From positions 1 to 6,107 of the forward strand of contig JAURDG010000089.1 of NCBI GenBank assembly GCA_030828025.1: a stretch of 6,107 bases of DNA, in the 5' to 3' direction. Both the position numbers and the translations under genes were made by a program. The notes under the pieces were generated by a model that was not told the DNA's origin, made no database searches, and saw nothing but the letters and a program-made list of their open reading frames with translations. Shown here one piece after another: positions 5,643-6,107 of the stretch (positions are counted from its first letter, which is position 1; each line of letters opens with the position of its first letter). The DNA comes from Flavobacteriaceae bacterium. Its GTDB lineage: Bacteria; Bacteroidota; Bacteroidia; Flavobacteriales; Flavobacteriaceae.

Positions 5643-6107
5643 TTGGGGAAAAAATAAATCAATTCACGCAAGAACTTCCAAAGAATGTCACTTTAGTGGC
5701 AGTGTCAAAAACCAAACCAAATAGTGCCCTCATGGCGGCCTATGAGGCTGGTCAGCGAGACTTTGGCGAAAACAAGGTGCAAGAGCTTTGCCAAAAAGCA
5801 GACGCCCTTCCTAAAGACATTCGCTGGCACATGATTGGACATTTGCAGCGCAACAAAGTGAAATACATTGCACCCTTTGTACACCTTATTCATGGAGTGG
5901 ATAGCGAACGCCTGCTAAACGAAATAGACAAGCAAGCCGCAAAAAGCAACAGGACCATTGATGTGCTCATACAGCTGCATATCGCTGAAGAAAGCAGCAA
6001 ATTTGGCTTTTCTTTTGACGAAGCAGAAGAGCTGCTTACTCGAACTGATGAATTTCCTCATGTGCGTATCCTTGGATTTATGGGTATGGCTACTTTTACA
6101 GAGAACA
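5639..6107 (+). CDS. yggS: YggS/PLPBP-family pyridoxal-phosphate-binding protein, 5' part
   Basis: The frame runs from ATG 5639 to the window edge, giving 156 residues of a family usually about 215-235 long. YggS (PROSC/PLPBP) proteins are single-domain TIM barrels that bind pyridoxal 5'-phosphate without a known enzymatic reaction and help keep vitamin B6 and amino/keto-acid pools balanced. Landmarks are VAVSKTKP (20-27) with the PLP-linked Lys24, equivalent to Lys36 of E. coli YggS, then FGENKVQE (42-49), WHMIGHLQRNK (63-73), HGVDS (85-89), the ESSKFGF segment (118-124) and GFMGMATF (146-153). The N-terminus before the PLP lysine is about 12 residues shorter than in E. coli. The C-terminal part, with the phosphate-binding glycine/serine loop, is outside the window. 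It is cotranscribed with the oxidoreductase by overlap, a link of unknown meaning. Confidence 0.95.
   Translation, partial: MIGEKINQFTQELPKNVTLVAVSKTKPNSALMAAYEAGQRDFGENKVQELCQKADALPKDIRWHMIGHLQRNKVKYIAPFVHLIHGVDSERLLNEIDKQAAKSNRTIDVLIQLHIAEESSKFGFSFDEAEELLTRTDEFPHVRILGFMGMATFTEN

Noticed and set aside
1..6107. Mobile elements, CRISPR arrays, tRNA/rRNA/tmRNA genes, toxin-antitoxin or defence genes
   Set aside because: I looked for repeats, transposase motifs, clover-leaf genes and small two-gene cassettes and found none. The codon use looks even across the window.

Overview
The window looks like ordinary chromosomal backbone from a member of the Bacteroidota, most likely the class Flavobacteriia. 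Four things suggest this. The DNA is AT-rich. The genes lack Shine-Dalgarno sequences. All four promoter-bearing gene starts have the Bacteroidota -7 element TAnnTTTG. The proteins read like flavobacterial versions of their families (SmpB, SHMT, a plant-type glutaminyl cyclase, a YggS with a short N-terminus). I see no mobile element, tRNA, rRNA, CRISPR array or sign of recent transfer.

Layout, left to right. (1) Positions 1-2109, plus strand: the 3' part of a glutaminyl-peptide cyclotransferase gene, then a gene for a predicted lipoprotein with a beta-helix, apparently one transcript. (2) 2106-3386, minus strand: glyA (serine hydroxymethyltransferase), meeting the lipoprotein gene tail to tail with a 4-bp overlap. 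(3) 3387-3496: a 110-bp divergent promoter region. (4) 3497-3958, plus strand: smpB, the tmRNA-binding ribosome-rescue protein. (5) 3955-4599, minus strand: pcm (protein-L-isoaspartate methyltransferase), overlapping smpB tail to tail by another 4 bp. (6) 4600-4658: a compact 59-bp divergent promoter region. (7) 4659-5642, plus strand: a Gfo/Idh/MocA-family NAD(P)-dependent oxidoreductase, joined by an ATGA stop/start overlap to (8) a YggS-family PLP-binding protein that runs off the window at 6107.

The genes are housekeeping: extracytoplasmic N-terminal modification, one-carbon metabolism, ribosome rescue, protein repair and PLP homeostasis. They do not form one pathway. Only two same-strand pairs are likely to be co-expressed: cyclase + lipoprotein, and oxidoreductase + yggS. 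Coding is very tight: intergenic DNA totals about 180 bp and no stretch over 300 bp lacks a gene. I find no new multi-gene system. The most interesting signals are architectural. At smpB, the oxidoreductase gene and pcm the -7 promoter element ends only 4-5 nt before the start codon, which predicts leaderless or nearly leaderless mRNAs. Both convergent gene pairs interlock stop codons through the same tetranucleotide, TTAG.
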